Shown one piece after another: positions 1 through 11,401 of a stretch of DNA of 64,000 nt. Where the stretch lies: contig NC_092408.1 in NCBI RefSeq assembly GCF_009017415.1, positions 4,485,650 to 4,549,649 of the forward strand, written 5' to 3'. A model generated the notes under the pieces. It worked only from the letters and a program-made list of their open reading frames with translations. It was not told where the DNA came from and did not search any database. This DNA comes from Aspergillus flavus (lineage: Eukaryota > Ascomycota > Eurotiomycetes > Eurotiales > Aspergillaceae). The position numbers were made by a program, and so were the translations under genes. Numbering within the stretch: the first letter of the stretch is position 1; each line of letters opens with the position of its first letter.

Positions 1-557
1 GGTGCCCATCTTATCGATGCGTGTGGTTCTTTGATATCGCCAGAAGATAGTAGAAGATGAAAACTGTTACCCACGACGGCGCCAGACAAATCTTATTAGA
101 GACATGAAACAACTTCTAAGAACAAAACATCGATTATAGCATGCCATGCATTTGTTCAAGTACGCGTAGCTGCCGAGGCAGTGTGGTATCTCACTAAGGT
201 CACTCCATGGGGTTGTGGGGTAATAGAAATGTGGCGGACAAGGACATGCGCTATAGCCGAGTAACAACCACATCGTATTCGATTATTCCTCAAGGGTACA
301 TACTTTTACGTCATATCTATAGGATGACAAAAGCTCAGTCGGAAGCCCCTATCTGAGAGAGGCAAAATCCCCGCCTGAGCTCATCCACACACTATTCAGA
401 TGTTCTATGATTTGGGCCGGCTTCTGCCTGTACTTGTTTAACTTGTACATGCTATCAATCTATACTCTTTTGGAATATATTATATGATGAAGGGACTTAA
501 CTATCTTTAGGATCCGAGAACTATAGGGCTTTATTTGTATATAATAATATGCCGCGG
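1..557. other. Intergenic, no gene supported
   Basis: No open frame here shows a recognisable motif or a plausible splice pattern. It lies downstream of the stop codon of the leftmost regulator gene and would hold its 3' untranslated region. A 68-codon frame at 67-273 (-) has no family signature and I do not call it. Confidence 0.6.
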
Positions 558-3122
558 TCATGCGTACGGCTTGAATTGACGATGATGTTCCGATATGAGA
601 TTGTTCAGATCCTCCATTGTGGGTGAGTCACATCTCGAAGGCGTATATGGCCTGTCAATGACCGAACTGGTGAGTTCAACATCAGATTGAACCGATAGAT
701 CATCCCGGTTCCGCTGGCGTTCGTCAATTCGTCGGATGAGGATATTGAGCAATAACCAATACTCGGAAGCGTTCTGAAAAAACCCCAACCGTCGCCAATG
801 ATCTTCAATACCCACAAACATAGTATCCTCCTCCTTGGGTAAGCCAAAACTATCCTGGATCGCGAATCGCTGATTCCAGGCTAACTTCCAGTTGTGGATC
901 GCTGTGCGCATAGGTTGGAGCTGTGTGTCAACACTGATGAGAGAATTAATTTGGAAAGCCTCGGCGCAAAGTGCTGCACAGATCACGGTCAGTAGCCGCT
1001 CAGATATGTGGAGGGGTACCGAGTCAAAGGGCTTCTGGGAGGCTATATGGGCCATATACTAGCCACAGGCAAGAGTGCTGTTCTTACCGGAACACACAAT
1101 CCAAAGGTTCAGTATTCCCAAGTGGGAGATGTAAGCTCGTACATCGAGATTGATATCTTTACAGAACATGACTTTAACGATATCACGCAGAGTCCTTCTA
1201 CACCCCCATAGAGGATGTGCTGTCCACGTTCTAATCGCACTGAGGCACTCCGTTGCAGTCTGTGCTTGAAAACAAGCCTCCGGACACGCCATCCCCAATG
1301 ACATTTCTTGGATCCTCGTGCGGGGTGGGTAATTACTGAAGATGGCAAATCCAGTGTCATGGATGTATATGAAAAGCATAGTTCTGGGGATGACGTTAGC
1401 AAATGTACGAGCAGGGCATTGCTTACTTGCACCTACCGAATACATTCCTCCGTCGCAATAAAGGTCTCCCAACAGAAGTCACCTCCCCGTACGTTGTCAA
1501 GATCCTTGTGTTTAATGCTGAACAGGTTCAAGTCTCTTGCCAACTAGTCCAAATTAGCGATTGAAATAGCATGAACCCAAGCAGCTGCTTACTGAAACAA
1601 CCATACTAAACCGCTGACGACGAATCCTCCGCCGACTAATGTGACTTCCTTCGCTGATCTGAAAAGTACAAACACAATATGCGGCCTGCAGGAGCTGTAC
1701 GATGTCCCGTATGTTAACGGTGGCCGGGTCCTGCAGCATAAGGTCCCCAAAATATCTGTTGCTGAAGACCATCTCCTCCACACTATTGAGCCACAGCTTG
1801 ACATTGTGGTTATCATTTGCATTCTGTGAGAAACATGCCCCCATAACTGCCATGGCTGCTGTGAGGTGCGCTGGAGCACTTGTAATGGAAAACGTTGGCT
1901 TGTGAATAACGGGGTAATGAGGATGCCAGGCTGTCCAGTAAATACTGATAAATCTCTGAAGGTTACTAGGACTAAAGAACCGAATACAATCTCCCTCGAC
2001 CTGTTGTGACCATGTATGCATAATCGTGGAATTTTGCGAAAGGGTTCTGATTTGATGGATGATTTCATATGCTGGTCGTAAGGACTGTGGGACCTGCGCG
2101 GAGGATAACCATCCGTGATACCAGGGGTCGCAGATCACAGCTGCAAGATTATCAGATACGCCAGGCCAAGAACCACGGGGTGTATTGGCTGTGGTAATAA
2201 TCATAAAATTAACAAAAAAGAAGAAACACCTACCACTAGGCCACGTATCAGTGAGAGAAGATGCAGGGACTGGAAATGGTAGTACTCCTTGCTTCTCTAT
2301 ACTGTCACCTGACATTCCCTGCCCTTCCCATCCTCTCTTAAGCAATGAGCTGCAGTCATATCGGGTCTGCAGCGACGCGCTCTCCTTGCTCGAAATTCGA
2401 GCAAGAAAACTGAATGTATCAGCAGGATCAATATCGATGCATGGAACACCAACAGCAGAGGGCAATTGAAGAGCATGATTGTGCTCGACTTTGTCAAAAA
2501 GGATTGGGTCGAGGAGCAATTGTATGTCTTCAAAATGCCTATCACTCCATCGGAGCTCAGCTAGGGAACTGTCAGGAAGAAGGCATGGGCCACTGGTTTC
2601 CGTTTCTTCCGTATCGTCCTCTTCAATTGAATGTTGGTGGCTGCCACCAGACCTCAGACTGTATTTCTTGGTCGGTAGACTGTTGATCTCATTCACAGTA
2701 CCCTGATGTGGAGTTTCCATGCTATCTGTATTTGCGATTATATGTTGTTCTTCAGGTGGAGTGTGACTATTTGTGGCAACTCCTGTTTCTGACAATGGCA
2801 TTGTCCGGGATTTGAGTTGGCATTTTGTAAGGTGGCGTTTCATCACATCCCTCCAAGTAGAGCCTCGTTAGTTGTTCGAAGCTCTGCGTTGTGCTGTTCA
2901 GTACCTACTTACTTGCGCATGAACTCCTTTCCACACTCGGGACAAGTCACTGCCTTCCCTACGCCATCTAAATCCTGTCAGCAGAGGAATCATGCGATAT
3001 ATTCATTCTGTTGCCCGCATACGAGATCCAAGATGTCTCTGTAGGTGTTCCGTGCGAGTGAACGACTTGGGGCACAAGGGACACGGAACGCTCCGTGGCT
3101 TCACCCTTCGTATGGATTTCAT
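558..3122 (-). CDS. C2H2 zinc-finger transcription factor with Fungal_trans domain
   Basis: Predicted nuclear DNA-binding regulator of 751 residues. Seven exons: 3122-3023, 2967-2913, 2850-2234, 2188-1593, 1543-1437, 1383-1088, 1042-558; the summed length is a multiple of three and every junction is GT-AG. Two tandem zinc fingers sit at the N-terminus: finger 1 is C14, C17, H30, H34, and finger 2 is C42, C45, H58, C62 (a C2HC variant). The first intron splits finger 1 just before its last His, which supports the splice model. A long acidic/polar linker follows, then a Fungal_trans-like region that includes an ARRR-like stretch (SRRRIRRQR). The start is the only ATG in frame before finger 1. 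It is divergent from the aldo-keto reductase across about 960 bp and probably controls that gene and the following P450. That target assignment is inferred from position only. Confidence 0.85.
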
Positions 3123-3263
3123 GTCCTTGGGCACAGGCTTTCCTCACCAGAATGTTGACAGTGAGAGTCTGGGCAAACGGTACTGGAATTCGGACGGACG
3201 AGCGACCAGCCTCCCAGAACTTGAACTGCCATTGACAAGAGTCTGATTTTACCCCGGATTGAA

Positions 3264-3282
3264 ATGCGGGGAAGCCCCGCAT
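3264..3282. promoter_or_regulatory. Inverted repeat containing CreA-like cores
   Basis: ATGCGGGG, a 3-bp spacer AAG, then CCCCGCAT: perfect 8-bp arms. Each arm contains GCGGGG, which fits the CreA carbon-repression consensus SYGGRG, so the two sites are inverted. It lies about 140 bp upstream of the start codon of the C2H2 regulator. Function is inferred from the consensus only. Confidence 0.4.
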
Positions 3283-3842
3283 GGAAATCTCTATTGGCGC
3301 ATCTCTAATTAGTTGTAGACTCAAGTCCACCCCGCATACAGAATTTAACTTAAAACGTACAATGGATAGGCGTGTTACGATTCGACACAGCTGAAAAGAA
3401 TAGTGTGAAGTTGATCACAAGGTAGCTTAGCAGAGGAGATCTATCAGGATACTGCACAGTCGAGCCCTTGCTCAGGAGCAGAAGGAGGAACAATCGACTG
3501 AGATACTATTAGTCTGTTCGCGCATAAATATTGAGCACCTATATTGGCAGACAACTCACTAGTCAGTCAGAACCCATATTACATACGTCTGAAGCCCATA
3601 CTATAGTTAACTAAGAGGGTTATTCAGGATAAGGTTGAGCATGATGTGTGCTGTGCCGCTTCGACCACTTCGCACGTCACCCTAGTAGTTGACGTAGACC
3701 ACCGATCTTCCACGCTCTTTTACCGGGACAATATTATTGGTCCGGCATCTGCTGCTGGGACTGATTGCCGTGAGCGTATCCAACTTGGCCTTTTGCCCAG
3801 AAATCATGGGTGAGGACCATGTGGGGGAATAACTAAACAACG

Positions 3843-3858
3843 CCACATCATGATGTGG
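3843..3858. promoter_or_regulatory. Perfect 16-bp palindrome
   Basis: CCACATCATGATGTGG reads the same on both strands with no spacer. It lies about 230 bp upstream of the aldo-keto reductase ATG and about 720 bp from the regulator ATG. A symmetrical site of this length suits a dimeric regulator; no specific factor is recognised. Confidence 0.35.
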
Positions 3859-4014
3859 GGAATGTGGGTTGAAACTCCTTCTCACCGGAGATTTCCGTCA
3901 GTTGATCGTCTCTCGAACTGAGACGAATAGAGTGCATACTGTAGGTCCTGAGCGTTAGTTAAATATCAGTTATTGGAGATGAAGGGAATATCATCCTCCC
4001 GTTGGCCCCGGAGG

Positions 4015-4020
4015 TATAAA
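4015..4020 (+). promoter_or_regulatory. TATA box of the aldo-keto reductase gene
   Basis: TATAAA lies 68 bp before the ATG at 4088, normal spacing for a filamentous-fungal promoter. Its position also favours the ATG at 4088 as the start. Confidence 0.55.
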
Positions 4021-4087
4021 AGTTGGACGCAACAACAAGACTTTGCAACAAATCGTCGTTCAATGCTTGATTGCCAGGATTATCAAA

Positions 4088-5239
4088 ATGTCATTTCTTC
4101 AGCGTGCACCTGAGCCTGCAACACCTCTTGGGCGCCTACGGCCTCTTTCTGCGTCCGCTAGTATCCGAGTCTCCCCGCTACAGTTAGGGGGGATGTCAAT
4201 TGGAGAGTCATGGTCTAGCTTCATGGGTAGCATGCCGAATTCAAAGGCTTTCGAACTTCTAGATGCATACGTCGAGGCAGGAGGGAACTGTATTGACACC
4301 TCGAACAACTACCAAGACGAGCAATCGGAGCGATGGATTGGTGAATGGATGAAGGCTCGTGGCAATCGTGATAACATGGTTATTGCGACCAAATACACCA
4401 CGGCCTACAGAGACTACGAGCTTGGAAAAGCCTCTTATGTTAATTATTCGGGCAATTCACGGAGAAGCTTACACATGTCGGTTCGAGACTCGCTTCAGAA
4501 ACTACAAACAGACTGGATCGATATCCTCTACGTTCACTGGTGGGACCAAACCACCTCGATTGAGGAGGTGATGGATAGTCTCCATATCCTCGTCCAACAA
4601 GGCAAAGTGCTCTATCTAGGAGTGTCTAATACTCCAGCCTGGGTGGTATCTGCGGCAAACTACTACGCCAAGGCAAATGGAAAGACGCCGTTTAGTATTT
4701 ACCAGGGGCGATGGAACGTGCTCCGCCGTGATCTGGAGAAGGATATTCTCCCGATGGTAAGGCACTTCGGTATGGCAATTGCACCGTGGGACTCAATAGG
4801 TGGCGGGAAGTTCCAATCGAAGAAGCAGCTGGAAGCCCGCAAAGTCACAGGCGAAGGCCTCCGCGCGATCGGCCCTGCGACCCAGAGTGAGGACGAAGCG
4901 AGAATGAGCGAGGCACTCGAGAAAGTCGCGGCTGAGCATGGGGTGGAATCTGTGACGACTATCGCACTGGCCTATGTGTTATCAAAAGCGCCCTACGTCT
5001 TTCCCATCATCGGCGGGCGAAAGATTGAGCATCTAAAAGACAACATCAAAGCGTTGGAAATCCGCCTCACTGAAGCCCAGATTGAATACCTTGAGAGCAT
5101 CAAGCCGTTTGACTTTGGATATCCGGCTAATTATATTGGGGAGGACCCAGGAATCACCGGAAAAGCCAGTGGGGTCCTGGCTACTACAGGGCCTCTCGCA
5201 TTTGTCAAGTACCCAAGCCCTATCAAGCCCTCCTTATAG
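4088..5239 (+). CDS. Aldo-keto reductase (aryl-alcohol dehydrogenase / NorB-like)
   Basis: NADPH-dependent carbonyl/alcohol oxidoreductase of 383 residues without introns, cytosolic by default (no signal peptide). The complete AKR catalytic tetrad is visible: D70, Y75 (in DTSNNY), K102 (in ATKYT) and H150 (in YVHWW). Length and the phrases [18 protein letters not shown] and FPIIGGRK match the fungal aryl-alcohol dehydrogenase group that includes norsolorinic-acid-reductase-like NorB enzymes of secondary metabolism. The start at 4088 is the first ATG after the TATA box; the open frame runs 45 bp further upstream without an ATG. It is divergent from the C2H2 regulator and tandem with the P450 280 bp downstream, so the three plausibly act together. 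The substrate cannot be read from the sequence. Confidence 0.9.
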   Translation: MSFLQRAPEPATPLGRLRPLSASASIRVSPLQLGGMSIGESWSSFMGSMPNSKAFELLDAYVEAGGNCIDTSNNYQDEQSERWIGEWMKARGNRDNMVIATKYTTAYRDYELGKASYVNYSGNSRRSLHMSVRDSLQKLQTDWIDILYVHWWDQTTSIEEVMDSLHILVQQGKVLYLGVSNTPAWVVSAANYYAKANGKTPFSIYQGRWNVLRRDLEKDILPMVRHFGMAIAPWDSIGGGKFQSKKQLEARKVTGEGLRAIGPATQSEDEARMSEALEKVAAEHGVESVTTIALAYVLSKAPYVFPIIGGRKIEHLKDNIKALEIRLTEAQIEYLESIKPFDFGYPANYIGEDPGITGKASGVLATTGPLAFVKYPSPIKPSL

Positions 5240-5520
5240 TATGGCAGCTATAATTTAGATTAAGCTATTTTTGTTCTTTGAGACTTCTTACGTGATCATA
5301 TCAATGTGAGGGAGTATGGCAAGCACAGTATGAGCTTCCCCCCACATGCATCACCGCCACTTGGCTCGTTCACGTCGGCAATTAGAATACTTCAAAACCC
5401 CGCAGCACTGGGATAAATTATGACCTGGTCCTCTGGGGGTTGTAAGTAAAGCCTAGGCTAGTGCTCTATAACAAATTCGGCGCTCATTACTTTCTCAGTC
5501 GTACACCATCAGATCGCATC

Positions 5521-7197
5521 ATGGATTATATCCACTCGCTCCCCTCGAACCCAGCCTTGGGGTTGAGTTGCTGCATCATTTTTATCCTTCTTGCCATAGT
5601 TTTGCACGATGTATACATGTGGAAGTGCCTGCCTCCAGGTCCCCCTCCAATTCCACTAATTGGAAACAAATTCCAAATCCCTTCAAAGCACCCTTGGATA
5701 AAGTTTGAGGAGTGGTCCAACGTATATGGCCCAATATATACCATCTGGCTGGGCCGTAGGCCTACGGTGGTGATATCTGACCCATCAATCGCCTCCGAGC
5801 TCCTCGAAAAACGCTCGACAAAATACAGCACACGCCCGCGGTTCGTCACAATGGGTGAAATCTACTGGGATATGGCCAGCATTCTGGTTCAACCGTATGG
5901 CAAGGAATGGCTCATTCGCCGGCGGCTCTTGCATTCTGCCCTAACGCCACGGGCGCTGGACAACTACAAACCACTACAGGAGGCTGAATCGAGTCGGCTA
6001 TGCTATCAACTATTGGAAAGTGCACATGAATGGGAACCACTGTTCGACCGGCTCGCATCCTCTATTGTCTTTGCCGTCTCCTATGGGCACCGTGTGGATA
6101 GCGCTCAGTCGCCGGTGATTAAACAGCGACTTGATTTCATGCAATATGCGTCTAGTTTGAATGTCCCAGGAGCATACCTCGTGGAGTCCTTCCCTGTATT
6201 GAAGCATCTACCGGATTGGATTGCGCCATGGAAGGCGGAGATCAAACGCCGGGGTCGTCTTGAGGCTGAGGCAAATATGACACTTGTTCGAGTAGTTCAA
6301 CAGGATGTGGAGTCCGCGAAAGAGTCCCCGGGAGCAGAGCCCCTTTTCAACAGTTTGACCAAACAGCTGCTCGAGACTAGAGATTCGGACCCAACAGCAT
6401 TTCCGCTCAGCGAGCGAGATTTTAGCTACATTCCTGCTTCCCTTTTTGGTGCTGGATCCGACACCACGTCTTCCACTTTATGCTCGGCCATGCTAGCGAT
6501 TGTGACAAACCCGAGAACCATGGAAGTAGCACAGCTTGAGTTAGACTCGGTGGTAGGACGTGATCGATTACCTACGTTTGAGGATATACCAAGCCTCCCC
6601 TATCTACGCGCATTTAGCAAGGAAGTCCTGCGCTGGCGTCCTGTGGCTGTATTGGGTGGAACACCGCATGCCTGTTCCGAAGACGATTATTATCGCGGAT
6701 ACTATATTCCGCAGGGAACGGTCATGTTGGGAAATTCGTGGGCGATCAATATGAATCCTAAGTATTATCCCAATCCGGACCAGTTCAACCCTCTTCGATT
6801 TCTAGACATGGATCCGCATCTACTGCCTTATCTCCCGAAGGAATACACAGCATCAGCTGAACAAGAAAAAGGTTCCGGACATCCAAGCAAGCTTGGTCAT
6901 AGCTCATTCGGTTGGGGGCGCCGCATCTGCCCTGGCGCAGATCTTGCGACTAATACTCTACTTATTACGCTGAGTCGGCTACTGTGGTGCTTCGATATTC
7001 GACCCATCCCCGGACAAACGTATGACACCTTAGACTATACGAATGGTTTCAACATCAGGCCACGGAACTTGCATTTGAGCCTGCAGGTTCGATCCGATCA
7101 ACATCGTCGAGTTCTAGAAAGGGAATACGAAGTTGCGACTAAGTTTCTCGAAAGGCTTTCGCCCTTTGACGAAAGAATGCTGCAAGGCAACTCTTGA
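5521..7197 (+). CDS. Cytochrome P450 monooxygenase
   Basis: Single-exon P450 of 558 residues. An N-terminal membrane anchor (about residues 12-32) is followed by the proline hinge PPGPPPIPLIG. The I-helix oxygen-binding segment reads AGSDTT. The K-helix E368-x-x-R371 (KEVLRW) is intact, and the haem loop FGWGRRICPG gives C470 as the haem ligand. The organisation resembles fungal secondary-metabolite P450s such as the CYP64/OrdA type. The frame stays open 60 bp upstream, but only from a GTG, so the ATG at 5521 directly before the anchor is chosen. It lies in tandem with the aldo-keto reductase and convergent with the MmgE/PrpD gene. ER-membrane oxidation of a shared intermediate is the likely role; the substrate is unknown. 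Confidence 0.92.
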   Translation: MDYIHSLPSNPALGLSCCIIFILLAIVLHDVYMWKCLPPGPPPIPLIGNKFQIPSKHPWIKFEEWSNVYGPIYTIWLGRRPTVVISDPSIASELLEKRSTKYSTRPRFVTMGEIYWDMASILVQPYGKEWLIRRRLLHSALTPRALDNYKPLQEAESSRLCYQLLESAHEWEPLFDRLASSIVFAVSYGHRVDSAQSPVIKQRLDFMQYASSLNVPGAYLVESFPVLKHLPDWIAPWKAEIKRRGRLEAEANMTLVRVVQQDVESAKESPGAEPLFNSLTKQLLETRDSDPTAFPLSERDFSYIPASLFGAGSDTTSSTLCSAMLAIVTNPRTMEVAQLELDSVVGRDRLPTFEDIPSLPYLRAFSKEVLRWRPVAVLGGTPHACSEDDYYRGYYIPQGTVMLGNSWAINMNPKYYPNPDQFNPLRFLDMDPHLLPYLPKEYTASAEQEKGSGHPSKLGHSSFGWGRRICPGADLATNTLLITLSRLLWCFDIRPIPGQTYDTLDYTNGFNIRPRNLHLSLQVRSDQHRRVLEREYEVATKFLERLSPFDERMLQGNS

Positions 7198-7604
7198 CGG
7201 GTTTAGCTGTTTGACCAGGTTTAGCAGGTCAATGGTAAGTCTACAACGACCAGATGCCAGCCGAACTCTGTGGAGTGCAATTGAGAAGTAAAGGAGCCTG
7301 CCATGTATCGTTGAGGTGGAGCGTTATCACTATAGAAAGAAGCGTTGTCAGTAGATCTGGTGTTGGCCGTCATAGAAGCGCACTTTCAGGTAGATCAACT
7401 ATCAAAGTCGCACAATTTCACCACCATGTCATTGCGTACTGAACAAAATTGTCTTCTCGCCAAGGATTACAGCTGAATCTATGGCCATAGGCAGAGATGG
7501 CCTAGCAGTAGAGCTGAATCAGCAATGGGATGAATTCATATTGCCAATAGTCAAGCATACACACGATGCTCTCCATTATGTACAGCACTTTCACAGTCTC
7601 CATA
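7198..7604. other. Convergent intergenic spacer
   Basis: About 400 bp between two convergent stop codons. It would carry the 3' ends of the P450 and MmgE/PrpD transcripts. No gene or repeat is seen. Confidence 0.6.
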
Positions 7605-9092
7605 CTAGAGCCAGAATTCCCTGAGGCTGTCTTGATTCTCGAGGTCCCATGCCCTGGCGATAATTTGCTGGATCCGGTCCGTGTCTTTCACTTGACCATA
7701 CTGGGCCAGGGCCTTAACTTTAGTTTCAATCTCCGTCCTAGGGCACCATCCGGTCAGCTTGACTGTAATTATCCGGCCTCATTGGGACATTCAACTGGAC
7801 ATACCTCGTCAATGGACTCTGGGGATCTCCTTTCAAATATTCCACAAACTGCTCATACCTTTCACCGGACTTGCAAGTTACAATTACCTTGCCCTGCCAC
7901 TTTTGCGGGAACGCCGCATTTATCTCCTCATCCAATTCCATCTTAACACGATCCTGGAACTCCCTCAAGGATGCATCCTGTAGCGCTTCCTCTGTGAAAT
8001 CCGTTATCAACGCCTGTCCCTTCTGGGCCGTTACAGCGAGAACGAATCCCATATTGAATTTGCTCTGATGAATCGTTTCACCCCGTCCACTGAGTCCGAG
8101 AACGTCCAATGCTGCTTGGTATGTTCTCGTTACGACTGAGTCAATGTCTTCGAATTTGATCCCATACGTGGAGATAATTTGCAGCAATGCGTCAACACTT
8201 GGATGGGTATGGCGACATGATGCGTGCCATTTGAAACTACTTCCCAACACTGCCCAATCAAGTCCAAGATCTGTGTCAATTGCGCTGGGGATGGGAGTAT
8301 CGGGGACAAGTGCGACACCCATACCCTTAGGCCCTTCCAGAACGTCCTTAGGCCCCAATAACCCGGACTTCGCGGCGTACGCGGCGAATATTCCATCGAA
8401 GCAGGCCTTGCCCGTGTGAACTTGCTTTGAATGCGTGGCGTCCAAGAGAAATTGCCATAAGCCCGCCGCCTGGGTCCCTGCTGTTCCGATTGACGATAGC
8501 ATGGCTGCGGAGTCGAGGCCCAAAAGACGGGCAGTTGCAGCGGCCACACCAATGACCCCACCAGTTGCAGTAGAATGGAAACGCTGTTCGGAGTAGGTCA
8601 ACATGTTGGTCCATCGTAAAGGGCTAAAGCTGTACATACTGCATAGTGACTCTTCCCAAGGAATTCGCCCACCCGACATCCTACCTCGTACCCAACCACG
8701 CAGGCCGTAATGAAGTCTCTGCCATTCGCACCCAGATCCTGAGCCACGGCCAAAGCAGCAGGGAAGATAACCGTCGCCGGATGCATGATACTCCGATTGT
8801 GCAAGTCATCCTGCTCCACAACGTGCGACGACGCTGCATTCACCAATGCTGCAAAGGCAGGGCTGGTGCTGAAACCCAGCTCGTGATCTACCAACTCACT
8901 TTTCCCCGACGTGGGACCCATCTGCTGTACAAAGATCGCAATGGCCTTTACAGCCGGATGGTGGCGACCAGCAATAGTGCAGCCGAACCAGTCCAGGAAG
9001 AGGTCTTTGGTCCGCTGGATCACATCCTGCGGGATATCATCATACTGGAGTCCGGAGGCCCAGGTCGCTAAACGCTCTGTTCGGGTTACCAT
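7605..9092 (-). CDS. MmgE/PrpD family protein (2-methylcitrate dehydratase / cis-aconitate decarboxylase superfamily)
   Basis: 454 residues in three exons: 9092-8640, 8583-7805 and 7737-7605. The introns (56 bp, GTATGT..CAG; 67 bp, GTATGT..CTGAC..CTAG) restore one frame through the typical short C-terminal helix (TEIETKVKALAQYG). Family marks: RTKDLFLDWFGCTIAG near the N-terminus, then the acidic/His pocket segment SSHVVEQDDLHN followed by the MHPATV loop, then FKWHASCRHTHPSVDAL with the conserved Cys/His/Asp group. The family includes PrpD dehydratases and the CadA/IRG1 decarboxylases; the DDLHN..MHP spacing fits the broad MmgE group better than CadA, so itaconate production is not claimed. 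It sits convergent to the P450 and near the AKR and C2H2 regulator. Confidence 0.85.
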
Positions 9093-9498
9093 GATTACAG
9101 TCTAGATAGGATTATACAAAAAGCAACTCTGTCTGGAACATCTAAGATACAATCGTGGAGGTGCTCGATCCATGCATGTATGAATAACCCCACCCTCGGG
9201 TCCTCGGCAATGGTTGGGAATAACCGGTGGTGAGGTCAAGAAGCCTTTATAGAAGATCGGCATAGCAACATGGCAATACCACCACATTACGGCAGTTTCA
9301 TTCTCCGTTATATCTTGATGTGTCCCGGACAATTGGTTGTCAATAACATGAATTAATTGTATTCTAGCGAATCAAATCAACGAATCACAAGTATTAAGTA
9401 GTAAGATCTTTCCATCCCCCTCTCCACCCATGCCACAAAGTCAGAATTACATCCTCGCTACATTCGATTTCGACCCCCAGCGCTTCTTCGTGGATCGC
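9093..9498. other. Intergenic, no gene supported
   Basis: Upstream region of the MmgE/PrpD gene on its right side and 3' flank of the next (-) gene. A 76-codon frame at 9102-9332 (-) has no signature. No clear TATA box or repeat was identified. Confidence 0.5.
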
Positions 9499-9979
9499 TC
9501 AAAGCTGAATAGTGTAGTCACCGTCGTACGTGCAGTCCGTGTAGACGTGGTCCTCCGGGTTGTCGACGCAGTTCCACTTCCCATCGGTAGCATCGAGGTA
9601 AGCCCGGCCACCGATAGGGTTGGGCTCGATGCGCTCAATGGCCAGGGTAAACTTTTTGAAGTCGAAACCATCGGGGAACTGGATAAGATGCTTGCCGTCG
9701 TTGCAGCGGGCATTCTCTTCTGGTTCTTTCGCGCTCCTATGTATATCAGGCGCTGGTCAGTAATCCGCAATGCATCTCGTGTGATAAAAGGTAAACTCAC
9801 CAGATCAGGTTGCAGTCAATGGAGGCACCGCCGTCAAGGAGCTTGAAGCTCATGGTGTTGGAGAGAGACTCGCGCGCCTTGAGCCCGCTGATCACGAATG
9901 TGCCATCGCGTTTGGTGACGATGGGGGTAGCAATGGCCGAGGTGGCAGCCAGGACGAGAGCAACAATAGAGAACTTCAT
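9499..9979 (-). CDS. Small secreted cysteine-containing protein
   Basis: 138 residues from two exons, 9979-9801 and 9736-9499, joined across a 64-bp GTGAGT..ATAG intron. A clear signal peptide (MKFSIVALVLAATSAIATP) is followed by a Lys-Arg pair (TKR) that suits Kex2-type processing. The mature part has four cysteines (DCNL, RCNDG, NCVDN, DCTYDG), enough for two disulfides, and ends DGDYTIQL. It is extracellular by prediction. The family is not recognised; it has the general look of small secreted, effector-like or cell-wall-associated proteins of Aspergillus. The function is unknown. Confidence 0.8.
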
Positions 9980-11401
9980 TGTGAATGGTGGAATTGTAGA
10001 GGTGTCTGAGAGGAGAAGTAGATCGTAGTGTTTATTGAGGTTTGATGCGGATGAAGAGCATATATCCCGGTGATTGTGTCTGTATTTATAGATTCTTCGC
10101 GACCCTTGATGATTTTACGTTTTGTATACAAGAGCTTGACAGCTAACAAGCGTAGGAACAGAAGGTTACAAGCGTTCACTGTGGATTTGCCGATGTAGCT
10201 TGAATTGGACTTCGCCATAATGCCAAGGAGGACTTAGGGCTATTAGGCGCCCTGGATGTCCCGGCCCTAAGAGCCCAACACCGTAGAAACACAGCCTGAG
10301 TGGTAGAGCAAATGTATTTTGAGGCCTCCTGCGATGCTTCAGCCCTTGTAGGGCGACTAAATACGAAGGGCCAATGCCCCCAGGCGGCCTAATAGCGACG
10401 ATCTGAATCAGGAGCATAAAATTATGCAGCTGTGCCAATGCTTCAAACTGGTGAACGCCCACGTATACTCCCTCCCTCAGGAAGTTATATTCTCATTCCT
10501 TTTATTTATTGAATTGGAATGTGCCGAGGCCCGTAAAGTTGCATGAAAGCCATCGGTCGGTGGTCATTGTTCCCGTAACTACCGTGGATTTGTTTGTCGA
10601 ATATCATACTCATCCCTGACACGGATACAATTTTATGTGCTGTACATCATTGCTATTGGATATATTCCCTTGCCCTTCTATCGGTGCCGCGGTATGTCTA
10701 TTCAAGAGTAGGAAATGAATGAGAGGGTATTTTTAGATCCAAGGCTATATTTAGTTTAATTGATTTAAGGATTGGCGATCGAGGTCACAAATTGAGTGTC
10801 CACACACATTAGAGCTGTTACAATGTCACCTTCTATTGATCAGACGTAGTGGATGAACCTCCCAGTGTGGCTGAGTAACAAAGTACGAAACGTCTACTCT
10901 TGTGCGCATTGATCGGACGCCTTAACCAACACGAGGCCAAATTCGATTGGTTTGTGTTCGACGATCATATCTTCTATTCTTGGGCGTCTCCACATCCCGC
11001 CGTGGCGATGCCTTGTACTTTTAGCGAATCCTCGTGAAATACACCCATCAACCATGATTTACCTCATCTTTCATCGGAGATAGTGGTGATGCAGTTGGCC
11101 GCTCCCTCCTCATGGCCTCTATGGATACGGGATGCCTTCGGATGTTCATGATATTACTGTTACGTCTATCTAAGCAGCATCACAAAATCCTCGCAGGGAT
11201 GAGCTTAGCCTTCACTCGTATTCTTAGGAATGTGACCTCCCAGGGTCATTCCCACAGGATGGATATAAAAGCTGTGTGCCAAACCTGTCTATGACCAGAA
11301 ATCAAACACACAGACTTCTAATCTCAAGCAACACTCCACCAATCCTCCAAGCTGTTCGGTACTCGATTATACATATCAAGATCTGTCACAAATCCATCAC
11401 C
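9980..11401. promoter_or_regulatory. Divergent intergenic region between two small secreted protein genes
   Basis: About 1.4 kb without a supported gene. TATA-like elements flank it: 10083-10090 (reads TATAAAT on the minus strand) about 105 bp before the left gene, and 11264-11270 (TATAAAA) about 135 bp before the right gene. Frames at 9976-10462 (-) show no signature. Confidence 0.55.

Larger units (their letters stand above)
3123..4087. promoter_or_regulatory. Divergent intergenic promoter (regulator / aldo-keto reductase)
   Basis: A 965-bp divergent intergenic region. It holds a TATA box for the right gene (4015-4020) and two perfect inverted repeats (3264-3282 and 3843-3858), listed separately. 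I see no credible gene inside; the frame at 3682-3885 (-) lacks any signature. Confidence 0.65.

Noticed and set aside
5461..5520. Upstream extension of the first P450 by 20 codons
   Set aside because: The extension begins at GTG and would put a polar stretch before the membrane anchor; the ATG at 5521 is used.
7738..7740. TAG as the end of the MmgE/PrpD protein
   Set aside because: It is the last three bases of a 67-bp intron with GTATGT donor and CTGAC branch point; the family C-terminus continues after it.
7605..9092. Naming the MmgE/PrpD gene cadA (cis-aconitate decarboxylase)
   Set aside because: The active-site spacing fits the general family, and the itaconate transporter partners are not present.
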